Of a DNA stretch of 64,000 bases, positions 48,204 through 60,500 are shown piece after piece. Both the position numbers and the translations under genes were made by a program. Source of the DNA: Mya arenaria (taxonomy: Eukaryota > Mollusca > Bivalvia > Myida > Myidae); contig NC_069124.1 of assembly GCF_026914265.1 (NCBI RefSeq), positions 25,430,489 through 25,494,488 of the forward strand. The letters are read 5' to 3'. The notes beneath the pieces were generated by a model. That model did not search any database. It had not been told where the DNA came from and was given only the letters and a program-made list of their open reading frames with translations. Every line of letters begins with the position of its first letter. The stretch's first letter is position 1.

Positions 48204-50898
48204 TCACAGAAGTTAAAGATGTTTGTCTAGGGTTTTCAAATTATAAGTATATTAAATTGAAATCAAAAGCGAAAATGAAGAGCTGATATTGCAAAACTGT
48301 CTTAATTCATTTTGAACGTTAATGCAGTTTTGTGCATTTGACTCTCCTAAAATGAATGTTCAGGGTTTAGAATTATAATTGATTGTATCTTGGTGTTGGG
48401 TTTTGATTTTTATAAGTGACAAATGAATGTCACTTTAAAGCCATCCTGTGGTCTTGTGAAGAAATGGGAGTCTTTCAAATAAAGAAAGTCCGAGAGCGAA
48501 GACTAGTCTACAGTAATTTATCCGAACATGAATCATGAAAAAAAATGATTTAATGTTTGTGCAATTTCTGTTTTCTATTTTTTTGTCCATAAATTATTCA
48601 GCCAATGGAATAAAACTTTGATAAGTTGTCCATGGGTTATCTTTAGTCTAGTTTGCCCATTTAAATTATATGATTGGATAGTGGTCATTAATAGGTTAAT
48701 ATTGACCAATCAATGAACCTTTTGGCTGCCATAATTTTAACCAAATTGAGAAACTAACCAGTTTTATACAATTGGCTGCTGCTATTTATTTAGACAGTCA
48801 TTAACATTTAGACTATTGCCATTTTAAAAAGTGCATTTAAACATGAGATGTTTCATTTTACTCTGCAAGTTATTTGTAAGATAACTCAAACACATTATAG
48901 ATATATTAAATCGAATGTTACCTCGGTATTTCATTGACAGCTGAATTTAGGTGTATTTGTTGTAAAGGATGTTGAATTATTTGATATGCGTTGTGTGTGT
49001 TAATGATTTATTATATTGAATAAATTGTAACATAAGTTCCATCTTTATGTTAACTGTATGTAATCATAAACAATCATAACTTTGTCTTCTGTTGTTGTTT
49101 TCATGAGTTCATTCAGTGCTCTTAATAATTACATTTGTGTTTTTTTTATTTGAAGCAAAAAACAAGTGCAAAAGATCTGTTACTTTTTAGGAATCTAATG
49201 CATAAGTGTGTGAATTCTATATGATTTTAAAGTGTATACCCTGTTTTGTTTTGGTATCATTTTAAAGGCCTTTGTGTGCACAAAAAAACAAACTATTAAA
49301 ACATTTACCAATATGGTATAACAAACAAGTGTTTTTGGCCTTTAAATATTGCACAATACTTCATTTTTGTCCGATTTCAGTAAAGGGCAAATATGCAAAC
49401 TGGAATCGATAATATATAATGTTCTATCAGTCATTTAATTCACATAAAAGTTGTCAGCAAGCAAATATCTTTTAACTGGTACCAAAATCATGGGGTCTTA
49501 CACATATCAAAATTTAACATATTCATTTTAATTAAAATTATTAGCTTGTTTGTTTTTCAATCAGATTACTTAATAAATTATTTTCATAGAATAAATGGGT
49601 TTTGTGAGAGCTTCAGTTTTATGCAGTGCATATAAACTGTTGGTGGAAATGAATGATTTATTGTATTTTTACCAAGTCATCCTGTACATGCTTCAACACA
49701 TATGAATTTAAATCCTATGTATATATGTATGCTGTAAGTAAATATGAGTGAATGTTACTTTTCTTTGTGTAAAGACATTTGAATTTTTCTATGAACACTA
49801 TTCTTCGTTTCTGTTTTGTAATGTACTGTGGATTGCTTTAATTTTGTGTGGGGATCAATGATTAGATAGTGGCTACACACTTTTTTAAATTCACAAATTG
49901 TTCCAAAAAGGACATAAATCAAGAAAAGATGTCATTAAATATGAACAATTTACAGTATATTTAGAACTGAGTACTTGTGTAAGCATGAAAATGATAAATC
50001 ATCATTCAGAAATTCATCTATACTTTGTGTTATTGGATGAAATTTTATGATTAAAATATTTCAAGTGATAAACTGTTGTTGTATATTCATGTATATATGA
50101 GAAAAATATTTACCATGTTATAATACGATTAGACAATAACAGTCTAATTTATTAGCTGAGAAGTTATTGCTCAGTTGGTTATAAACACAAGTTTGTTCTT
50201 GAAAGCAAGCCTATGTACTTTTAAAAAATCTAGGATGTGTTACAGTGGAAACCTCTTGGACAAGCCCAGCGTACAAACACCACTGCCTGACCTAACGTGC
50301 ATCAAAATATCTTTATCATTAAATATTGGGGTCACAGCCTTCGAACCGTCAGCAAACAGGAGCTCACTGATTTTAAGAGAACCCCACTACAAACTTGTCA
50401 AAGAGACTTAATTTTGGTGCAATATTCATTAATTTTGATGTTGGAAGAAATCATATATGGAACATTACTCAAGAATGGGAGTTTATAATCAAAGTTTGTG
50501 CTTATCACCCTTTGTACACAGGAGAGTGGATACAATGTAACTATAGGGTGGGATTTAGCAACAACTAGCAGATTGAAGGGGGGTACATTCAGCCCACGCC
50601 TCCCTTCAATTGTCCTGGTTTTTGTTTTAATTAATGTAAAAATTATCAGAGAGAAAAAGTTATATGCCCAAAACCTTCTGCCAACATTTTGTACCATATC
50701 AATTTGGTAAGAAGCTAGGGCGCATGTTAAAAGGTTTGCCCCTTGGTTTACGCCCCCTCTTACATCTGCCTCTGGTAACTTGCTTTGTGAATTGAATTTT
50801 AAATATTTCATTTAGCATGAGGCATTAATTTACCGTGTAAGGTTTCAAGCGAAGGATCGAGAGTCCTAACAACAAGCAAAGTACTTAAAAAGTAATAA
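48204..50898. other. SPCS3 3' UTR and intergenic DNA
   Basis: AATAAA words at about 48478, 48610 and 49018 are candidate poly(A) signals for SPCS3. A block at 50560-50775 resembles the C/G-rich interspersed repeat at 27975 and 29470 (TTTACGCCCCCTCTTACATC). Short frames at 50175-50811 overlap on both strands and show no domain. I see no gene. Confidence 0.5.
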
Positions 50899-51403
50899 AG
50901 ATGGTAAAATACAAAATGGAAGATTTAGAAACAGATAGTAAAATACAAAATGGAAGATTTAGAAACAGATAGTAAAATACAAAATGGAAGATTTAGAAAC
51001 AGATAGTTAAATACAAAATGGGAGATTTAGAAACAGATAGTAAAATACAAAATGGAAGATTTAGAAACAGATAGTTAAATACAAAATGGAAGATTTAGAA
51101 ACAGATAGTTAAATACAAAATGGAAGATTTAGAAACAGATAGTTAAATACAAAAGATTTAGAAACAGATAGTTATATACAAAATGGAAGATTTAGAAACA
51201 GATAGTTATATACAAAATGGAAGATTTAGAAACAGATAGTAAAATACAAAATGGAAGATTTAGAAACAGATAGTAAAATACAAAATGGAAGATTTAGAAA
51301 CAGATAGTAAAATACAAAATGGAAGATTTAGAAACAGATAATTAAATACAAAATGGAAGATTTAGAAACAGATAGTTAAATACAAAATGGAAGATTTAAA
51401 AAC
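50899..51403 (+). repeat. Minisatellite, 34-bp unit, about 15 copies
   Basis: The unit joins AAAATACAAAATGGAAGATT to TAGAAACAGATAGT head to tail. The main variation is AGTAAAATAC versus AGTTAAATAC or AGTTATATAC. One unit near 51150 has an internal deletion. It lies in the intergenic region between the convergent SPCS3 and Fat-like genes. Confidence 0.95.
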
Positions 51404-51757
51404 AAAGTCCCGTTCAGAATGATATTTCTTGGAATGACTGTTGCTGTCTTTTTTTTTATGCATAATATGCCCTTGTGGGCATAAGTAAAACAGTATGTTA
51501 ATCATTCTTATGAAAGTTTTTCAAAACCACATTTCAGGGCCACAACAACTTTTTTATTTAATGTGTTACCCTCTTTATTTAAAAATTATATCAGACCTTA
51601 ATTTGGTCAGTATCTGAAACGCTAAGATACCACTAAAGCTGGGAACAGTAGTACGAGATCAATATCAGAAAACAACATTGACCATAGTGAGCAGCATAAG
51701 GATTAACTTCTTCGAAAACAGTTTCTTTATTCATCTATAAAAAACTACACACCAACT

Positions 51758-52129
51758 TTAAAGCTGCACTCTCACAGATTGAAGGTTTTGACAACTTTTT
51801 TATTTTTTGTCTGGAACGAACCAAATTTTGCAAAAATCTATGGAAACCAGTTTTACACGACTGATGACAAAAAATTAGATTGCAGATTTTTATATTTAAG
51901 TTCAAAAATGGATGTTTTATGCCTTTTTCTTAAACCGTTAGTAATGGTTTAAGCCATAAAACATTAATTTTCGAACGGAAATATGAAAATCTACGATCTG
52001 ATTTCTTGTCAGCAATCTTGTATTGATGACCATTGGTTTGCAGATATTTACGCAAAAATTAGCCCTTTCCAAGACAAGAAATAAAAAAGTTGTGAAAATG
52101 GTAAATCTGTGAGAGTGCAGCAGCTTTAA
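51758..52129. mobile_element. TTAA-type MITE, family A, copy 4
   Basis: The left end TTAAAGCTGCACTCTCACAG is mirrored by CTGTGAGAGTGCAG at the right, before a small CAG duplication and CTTTAAA. The inner halves are also largely complementary (CTTAAACCGTTAGTAA, GGTTTAAGCCATAAAACAT). It is the least decayed family A copy here. Confidence 0.88.
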
Positions 52130-52869
52130 AGATGGCATTTATTCCTGCCATCTTGATTCAAGGTCAAGATTTCTTTCTCAAGTTCAAGGTCAGCAGGCCA
52201 TTACAATAATGTCAACAGGATCACAGAAAGTGGATGCCCTACACTCCTCTGCTTTTTCTTATTCGACCATGGGGCATAAATCAACAAATATGCCCTCCAG
52301 GGTAAGGAGGGATATCGTCATATAGTAAATATGTGTACCAAGTTTCATGGTAATATCCTTAACAGTGTTTGAAGAACAGTCTTGCTGTGAGTCACAATGG
52401 TGATCAAGTATGTAAGTGCATGCGTCTATTTATCCTATGTCCCAAGTGTAACCTTGCCATGCGTATACCAATTTTGACATTGCTTTTGAGCATATTCATC
52501 AAGTTTCCATCTTAAAAAACACATGCCAAAACCATATGATTTCCATATTCACAAAATCTCCGATTATTCGCAATTATTTCTTTAATTAATAAACTGACCC
52601 TTGACTTTGATCACCACTCGGGTGTGCAAGAACTATCGCATGCTATGCATAATTTGAGTTGGTACAAGTTTATAGTAACTGTTATTGTGGTTATCAAGAA
52701 CCTTTATCAAAACTGTTTTGATTTTACTCAACAGTGCCTGGTTTGATATTTTTGGCCTTTTGACGACAAACTCTTGCTGAGTGTTTTGTATAACAACTAC
52801 GGCAATACCAATACTGTGACAATACCTCGGCATTTTTTCTGCAAAACTGACCAACTTAAAATATGAAGA
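52130..52869. repeat. Intergenic DNA with decayed GGTCAAG-type repeat
   Basis: CAAGGTCAAGATTTC, CAAGTTCAAGGTCAGCAGG, ACCAAGTTTCATGGTAATAT and TAACCTTGCCATGCGTATAC are typical fragments of the repeat class seen at 6520-7100. No termini or coding sequence were found. Confidence 0.4.
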
Positions 52870-54577
52870 AACACAAAATATTTGTATCATTTTATTAAAT
52901 TTTTCTTATTGCAAAATATTCAAAATAATAAACGTTTTAAAATTCAGCATCGTGTATTAAATAAAAATAGTCAGATCTATAAAACAACAGTTAGTGACAT
53001 TTTTAATGACACATGAACTCACAATGCAAAATTGAATGATAAAAAATAAAATGAACATAAAATAATGTAAAATGAAATATGTATAAGTGAAAATGACATA
53101 TCATATACGTTATATCAAACATTAATTTCATAATGTTATTAAGTCTGATTTACTTTAAACATGAAACATTTCATCAAATAATTCATAATGACTTTATTAT
53201 AACATAAACAAAACTGTAATATACTTGATGACATTATAAAAATGAAAAAAGAAATTCAATAAAACAGGACAGTATGTCTTTAAAATTGCTTGTGCTAAAT
53301 AGTTTGACTCCTTTCATAATCAATCATACTAATTTATAAACAATTTGACAGCCGCAGTGAGTCAGAGACGTAACATTATACACAAATCATAAAGGAATGT
53401 ATAGAAATTATTTTTATAGCACAAATAAAACATTTTAAATATGCATCTTGCATTTGCAATCTCCATTCAAGCATTTTATAATACTGGTTATCACATTAAA
53501 CGAAACATTTATAACACTTTCAGAGAGCTTTAAAACTGAACAACGATTTTTCAGTGTAATAAAACTCAAATCGAAACTGCATAATATTTTTAATATATTT
53601 GTCGTATGATGAAACCACTGATTTGCGTGAATTTACATGTACGCACCGAATTGAAAGAGCACCATCTTATAAGTGATAATTAGTGATAGCTTACAAGTTA
53701 TTGTTTAGGCCTAAAAATATATATGTTGTTTTTTTCATGTATTTTCTTGACAAGATGTAACCCTTCCCAAACCATTTTTATTTAGCCTGATACATAAGTA
53801 TAATTGTTGAATTATCATGTTAGTGTAAAATATTCAAAGAATAACTTAAAGTTACAATAATAAAGTGCTTTAAATATATCGATAACAACCCTTACAATTT
53901 TATGTTCATGTTTTAATGCTCAAAAGCATATTAAATACTATCTGCAAACACCTACTCATCGAGGTTTGTAAAAATATTTACAATTACAATATATCCTTTT
54001 TACAAATTTTGAAATATGTACACCTGCATAAATTTCGGAAAAGATTCCTTTATATTTTGATTTCAAGATACCCTTATAACACCCTGTTATTTTTGCATAT
54101 GGACTTTTGTTTATTATTTTTTTCGAAATTTTACAAAAGAACAAAACCCCTTCTTGACATTACCTCGAAATATCAGCATTCTTTCTTCATTAAAAGTGAC
54201 CCAACTCGGGTATCGACAGACAAAAACTGTACATGACACATAAAGCATACAAAAATATTGCCAACTTTAATATTATGTCCAATTGCATCGTAAAGGAATT
54301 CCTGAGAATATCACATCAATGGAAACAGTGCAGAGACGGCTTTATTGTTTTAAAGAATGGAGTTAAAACTTAAAAAATTCAATGAAATGAAATAATTATG
54401 GTTGAAATTCTCATTATCATATGTAACAAAATTAAACATAGATGACTGATTGTGAGTTTATTGCTAAGTAGATCTTAAAATCTGTTAATATAATAATTCT
54501 ATTTTTTGAAATTCATTTAAATCTGTAAAATGATTAAATTAAAAAATATATGAAAAGTTAATGCTAGAGGGATTGCA
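52870..54577 (-). other. Probable 3' UTR of the Fat-like gene
   Basis: AT-rich sequence without repeats follows the stop codon at 54578-54580 on the minus strand. A minus-strand AATAAA (plus TTTATT at 52891-52896) gives a candidate end about 1.7 kb downstream. Short frames in it have no domain. The extent is inferred only. Confidence 0.4.
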
Positions 54578-57500
54578 TTAGACATATTCTTCCCTATCAA
54601 CCGACTTAGCCTCCGCTTCTGCGAAATCCACATTCTCAGCGTCTGGCAGTAACGCTATGTCTGTAAACACACCCACAAGTTTCTCAAACTTCGGCCCCCA
54701 GTTCAGAAGGTCATCCCAGTTAAATGCACTGTTAATGGCCTTGGACTGACCTTGATTATCGTCTGATGACCTTTCATTGCTTGAAAATGAATTTCCACCT
54801 GAGTCTAACCCGTCCACTTTAAAGTTTTTGTTATGATATGCACCATCTTCATGTTCTGTTTCTTCTTTGATTTTAGAGAAAATTCTATTCGTTGGATCAA
54901 AATCATTTCTCGGTTTGTCATTTTCATACTCAAACTCTGAGCATGTGAACGAATCATTGGCACTGTCATCAGAACTAGAATCTGGTGGTTCTAATAATAC
55001 ACTAGTGTCTTGGTATTGTTCAAATGGCTTTTGCATTTTACGAGTATTATTTTCACTGGACGTTGAAAACGCTTCCATCAAACTTGCTGGACTTTCCCGT
55101 GGCCTGGCATTTAATCGATCTACCTCTTCTTTCGTCAAGAACTTTCCATTTTCATAATTATGATTTAAGACTTTATTGGAATTCAGGTTACCGTTCGGTA
55201 ACATTTGTCTTTTCGGTTTATTAGGAGTTGAGTTGGAAGTTTTACTTCTATGACTGGCAAGACTGTGTTCAGAAGTAGTTCGACTACCACCATTCAGGTC
55301 TGTTACGGGCATATGGTGCCCATGGATGTTCACAGTGAGTGGGCTCGGCTGCACGTTTGGGCTATTTCTTGACAACTGATTCATCATTGGGCTATGTCTA
55401 GCACTTGGACTGTTTCTGGCAAGATCGTTCATGAACGGAACACTGGATACCAAGTTAGGACTGTCTCTCATTCCGTGGGAATGGTAACTGTGGTTGCTAT
55501 GATTACTATTGTTATTATAATGTCTGGAAGAATGTTTCGATTGTGAATGATCAGAATGAGCTTTGTTTTTCCGGCGTTGTTTGCCGTCGTGGAAATGTCT
55601 ATAGTGGTCTACTACATCTATATCTGAAGGAGCTATACTACTGGCGTTCTCAATGTCATAATGCTCGAGGACTTCGCCATTTAAGTCCCGCAAGTGCGTG
55701 ACATCACTCGCATTGTCAATTATCACAGTTCCATCCTCCATCTCCAGAGGCATGGCAGTCCGATTAACTTCAGACTTTATAATGTCAGGCTTCACTAAGT
55801 GCCCATTTAATTGTCTACTGTAATTACTATGGGCCAACTCTTGAGCAACATGATTTCTTATGATCAACTCATCAATGTTATTCTCCCCATAACCACTGTC
55901 AGGATTACTATGCCCGCTGCTGTTCGCGCTCTTAGCAGGAGCACCAGCACTCAACTGCTTTCTTTTTAAACACTGTTGCCCACGCTTTCTGAACACAATG
56001 AATACTATTACAATGACTATCAGCAAAACTACGAAAAACACAATCATTATGATAATCCCGATGCTCAAAGCAGGCCCCCCTCCTGGCGGCTGGGCACAAA
56101 CTATTGCTTCCCCTTCAATTGTACATCCATTCCCATTACACACATTATTCGTGCACATGTCCGAGCACCCATTCTCATATCCAGCAGTGGCTACAATCTT
56201 ATATTTTTCTGTCTCCCCGATCATTGGAAGCTGCTCACCGTCGAGCTTGAATACGGAGATACAGCCCTGGAAATCCTTAAAATTTTGGTTGTCAATGGTA
56301 ACAGTTGATGGAGCACCACCTATCGTGAAATTCTGAACCTTTGGGTAGTTGAAGAGGAATGGATCCAAGGCAGACGTCTGGCTTTGCGTCCCATCTAGAG
56401 ATAATGTAGCATCTTTTCCTGGAAGTAAAACGAAGTTAAGGGGGGACTTGTAACAAAAATGCCTCAAGACCATTGATGAATGACATCAAGAGTAATCTTT
56501 TAATTGAATGTCTTTTTATTGTTTAATAGCATTTATTTGATGTTAACATGAAGCTTAAGGATAAAATATAGCTCATTTCATCAAACTTGAATTTTAATAC
56601 TAATACTATTTATATCTCGGCCATTTGCCAGACACGTATTGTCTATTTAGTATTTAGATGACTGAAGAAACACTGAATTTGTAAATCTTTCTTACCATTT
56701 AGAGAGACAGTGACATTGTGCCATTCACCATCGGACACGTTGATGTTAGGAGTGATGACTGATTTCGACCCGCCATACTGGGTGACTGTAAACTTGACTG
56801 ATCCATCAAACACCTGTTGAAAGAGAAACAATAGTACATGATTTATTAACTGATTCTCAAAGGATTTGATTTGATAAGTGAGAAAAACTGTATTTTTGGT
56901 TGCCCTTTGGAAAATAAAACTTATAAAACTAGATGTGACTTTCTGGACAGAATACTATTAAAATTATACCTAAAACATAGCATTGTATTGTTTGTTAAAT
57001 GTATAAGTCATAATTGAAATTACATCAATGTTCATGAATATCACTTCTATCTAAATCCAACATACCGAGAGTACACAAAATCTGTTGCCTTCAGCGGATG
57101 CAAACATGAGCATGCCATTTGTCTGTGTCGTACGGAATCTCAACATGAGACTTGATGAGGTAGTTGCCCGCCGTCTACGAGACCCATCCACCAGAAGGGC
57201 ATCTCGTCGGGCTGTCTCCCGCATCTTGATGCTGATGTACGTAGCTGGGCTGAATCCTATGGGCTTCAAAGCTGGTGGAAAGAAAACAAGACAGAGGTTA
57301 TTGAATATGTCACAAGTAAAAAAGATATCTTAGGCCAATAAAATAGTTTAGTTTTGGATGACCCGACCCTACCCTACCATATGACTGTTGGTAAAAAATT
57401 CAACTTTTACTCCATTAACCAACAATGACAATAACTTTCATTTATAAAGCCTAATAAAAAAAAAAGATAAATAAATAAAAAAAATCTACCTTCCCTACCT

Positions 57501-60500
57501 ATTTTTGAAAAGGATGTAACCCTAACCAAACCTCTTTTTTCAGCCTTATAGTTGATATCGTTTTGTGAAATATTTCTTAATTTTTCTGATCAAAGCTTAT
57601 GAAAATGTTAGTTAATACATTGACGTAATTAACACTGATATTAGTTACTAAATGAAACTTCCAACCCACCTTCTTCACAGTGTGTTCCCATAAAGCCTGG
57701 TGTGCAGTGACAAACTGCTCCTGTCCACTCCGACACACAAGCACCCCCGTTGGCACATGTGTACCCGGCGCATACATCACCGGCCTCACTCCGTGGACAA
57801 GCCCGCTCGATCCCCGCGTCACTCAGACTCGTCTCACCCAGGAGCTCCACATCGTTGATCGTGACCGTCTGCATGCAGCCAATAAAGTCATGGCTAGAGA
57901 CCTGACCAAGGCGGTCAAGTATTGTGTCCATGTTCTTTACGCCACCTATCAGTAATGGGTGGTCGTTACGACCGAGGGACCTGAAAAATAACAAGTACTT
58001 GTTTTAAATGGTTGATATAATTAAACTGCACTTTGAATACATCAATAATTAAACATAAAATATTATGAAAATAAATTCAACTTCAAATTTGATTTTTATA
58101 TAAAGAATGAAAATAAATACATCCACTAAAAAACATATCAAATGCATATTTCAAGTGAATGATGAACAAAATATTCAGGTTTTTTTTATCGAACTAGATG
58201 ATTTGGAATTTTATGTCAGTTTCCAAAAGTTTATTGAAATTACGTTTTCATTTACATGAAGTAGTAATACCATGAATTACTGTTCAGTGTATCATGCACA
58301 CATTGTATTATCATTAACAAAGCCTGCATATTATATTTTCATTTTCCCCTAATGGCACATGACAGACTAATCCATTCAATGTAAGATGAGATTTTAAAAA
58401 AGAAATCAAGGATAATCATTTTAATTCAAAGTGACATTTAGATAGAATGCACAGCCTTGTTTCATTCCTAATCTTTCCCCGTCATATTATTCCCATTTAT
58501 AGCAATTAAATAGCTTAGTTGACCTTTCCAAATAAACAAGCAAATTTATTCATGCCCAACAATGTCAACAAAAACGCACCACAAATAGCTTTTAAAGCGC
58601 ACCTTTAACTTTGCGTAATCTCAATGTTTGAGCATATGTGAATTTCAACGTTAAAAATCGTCAAAAAAGGATTTAAGTAAAAGAAACATATAGATAAATT
58701 TCTATGGAAACACACGTGTCAAATTATACCGGATCAAAGATACAACAGAACTTATGAATGCTTTTAAATCCCAGTAATCATATGTATGGCAAGTACTACA
58801 CTACGACGGAATTTCAGGACTTTAAAATGCACTACATTCATCATTTTTGCATATTTTAAAACTCGAAATGGTGGGAAATGTTCATAGGGAATGTCAAACA
58901 ATATTATCTTTTCAGAACATAATTTATCTCTTCATATTTGACATGTCTTAAGAATTTAAAACACACACAAATGAATCAACGACTAACAATATTAAATATT
59001 TGCACGAATTGTTAAATGATGGTTTATTCTATCAATGCACCTGCACAAATTTTTAAGACACTCGAATCAAAACCAGCATTTTTCATACCTACAATAATGA
59101 CAACTTGTGTACTTGTTTAAGAACTGGTCTATTTTTTAAATCCACTAAAGAAGTGCCAAGACAATGACATTGACAGGCACACTACGGTAAGAGCAGTTTC
59201 AAGAATGATTAAGTCATGTACATCGCCAATATCAAAAATGGTGCCTTGGAGCTAAAAAAATGCATTGATATGGTCATGCAGTTGGGGGTGACACTAATAA
59301 TTTCACACACTTCCATGCAAGGATGTTAAACATTCAGTTTTTATCCTGAAAACAGACGGTCGTATGTTTGTTAAGTTTGATATTTGCATTCAGATTGTAA
59401 GGAGTACGGTACTTGTACGGTACTTTTAAATGTAATGGAATTAAGGATTGATTCTTTTATTTATATTTACAAAGTCGCTGACGAGCATTCATACTGCATG
59501 AACGCACAAAATATAAGAATTAATCCTTATATTTACATATCCACTTTTCTTTCATTTATTTTGTGTTGTTATATAGATCTTGGTTTAATGACTTTCGCTT
59601 TTATTAAGAAAATAATTGAGATTTTTCATTTGTGTTTTTTATATGCATGACCCAAATCTTTCTTGTGTAAATTCGCCTACAGAGGCCACGAAAGGTCGAC
59701 GACTGGTTCATGCAAAATGAATGAGTTTTATCATACAAAAAATAAAGTGTGAATGTAAATATATATATGGGCTTTGAAAATAATTTCAACTGAAGTCTTA
59801 GCCCATTAGACCCTGCCTTGGGTCTAAATCCCTCAAACTTCCAACTTAATTTTCAAGATTTGCAGGATAGGGATATAAACATGATCCTGAATGCCCAGAG
59901 CAGACCTTGTTGGTGGATCACTTATAACATCATTTTCATCATTCATTAATACAATAACAATACCGAAATAAATTTGCTTAGGTTAAATACATCAGCATCA
60001 GTTACATTATAATCCTTATAATATCAAACCAAGTAGACTTGTTACATACCATTGTCCTGGGATGTGTGTTTGGTTGTAGCAGTTTGAACCAGTCTGGCAT
60101 TCCTCACACCCTACAAGATTCTCCGGACATCTGTCCACCCACACTCGCACAGTCTAAAAAAGTAAAATATTCATTATTCCTTACATGTCAGCATTTTAGT
60201 ATGCATAATGATTTCTACAATTCTGAATCAGACTAAGCAGAAAAAAAAAATCATTCAATTTCAGCAGTGAGAATGGTTGAATGCGATAAACCCTAAACTT
60301 TACGCAAGGCAACCAGGGTGCTGAGTAGGGCACCTTGGCTTGTTCAGGGCATAGTCTTGGTGTGGGTCACATGGCAAACCATCATTTAAAGAGCGTTAGA
60401 TTGAATTTGAACATATATCCAGTAGTTTACTAGTTATTTAAAGCAAAAAAATCCACAAAACAACATTAATCATCATCCTACTTTTACACAGTAAACCAGA

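Noticed and set aside
50899-51403. CRISPR array
   Set aside because: The 34-bp units are contiguous with no variable spacers, in a eukaryotic genome; a plain minisatellite.
53916-54236. 106-codon frame in the 3' flank of the Fat-like gene
   Set aside because: Low-complexity F/L/K/Y-rich peptide from AT-rich DNA, overlapped by an opposite-strand frame; no domain or splice support.
55976-56336. Two overlapping plus-strand frames of about 110 codons
   Set aside because: They are antisense to the LamG, membrane and juxtamembrane exon of the Fat-like gene.
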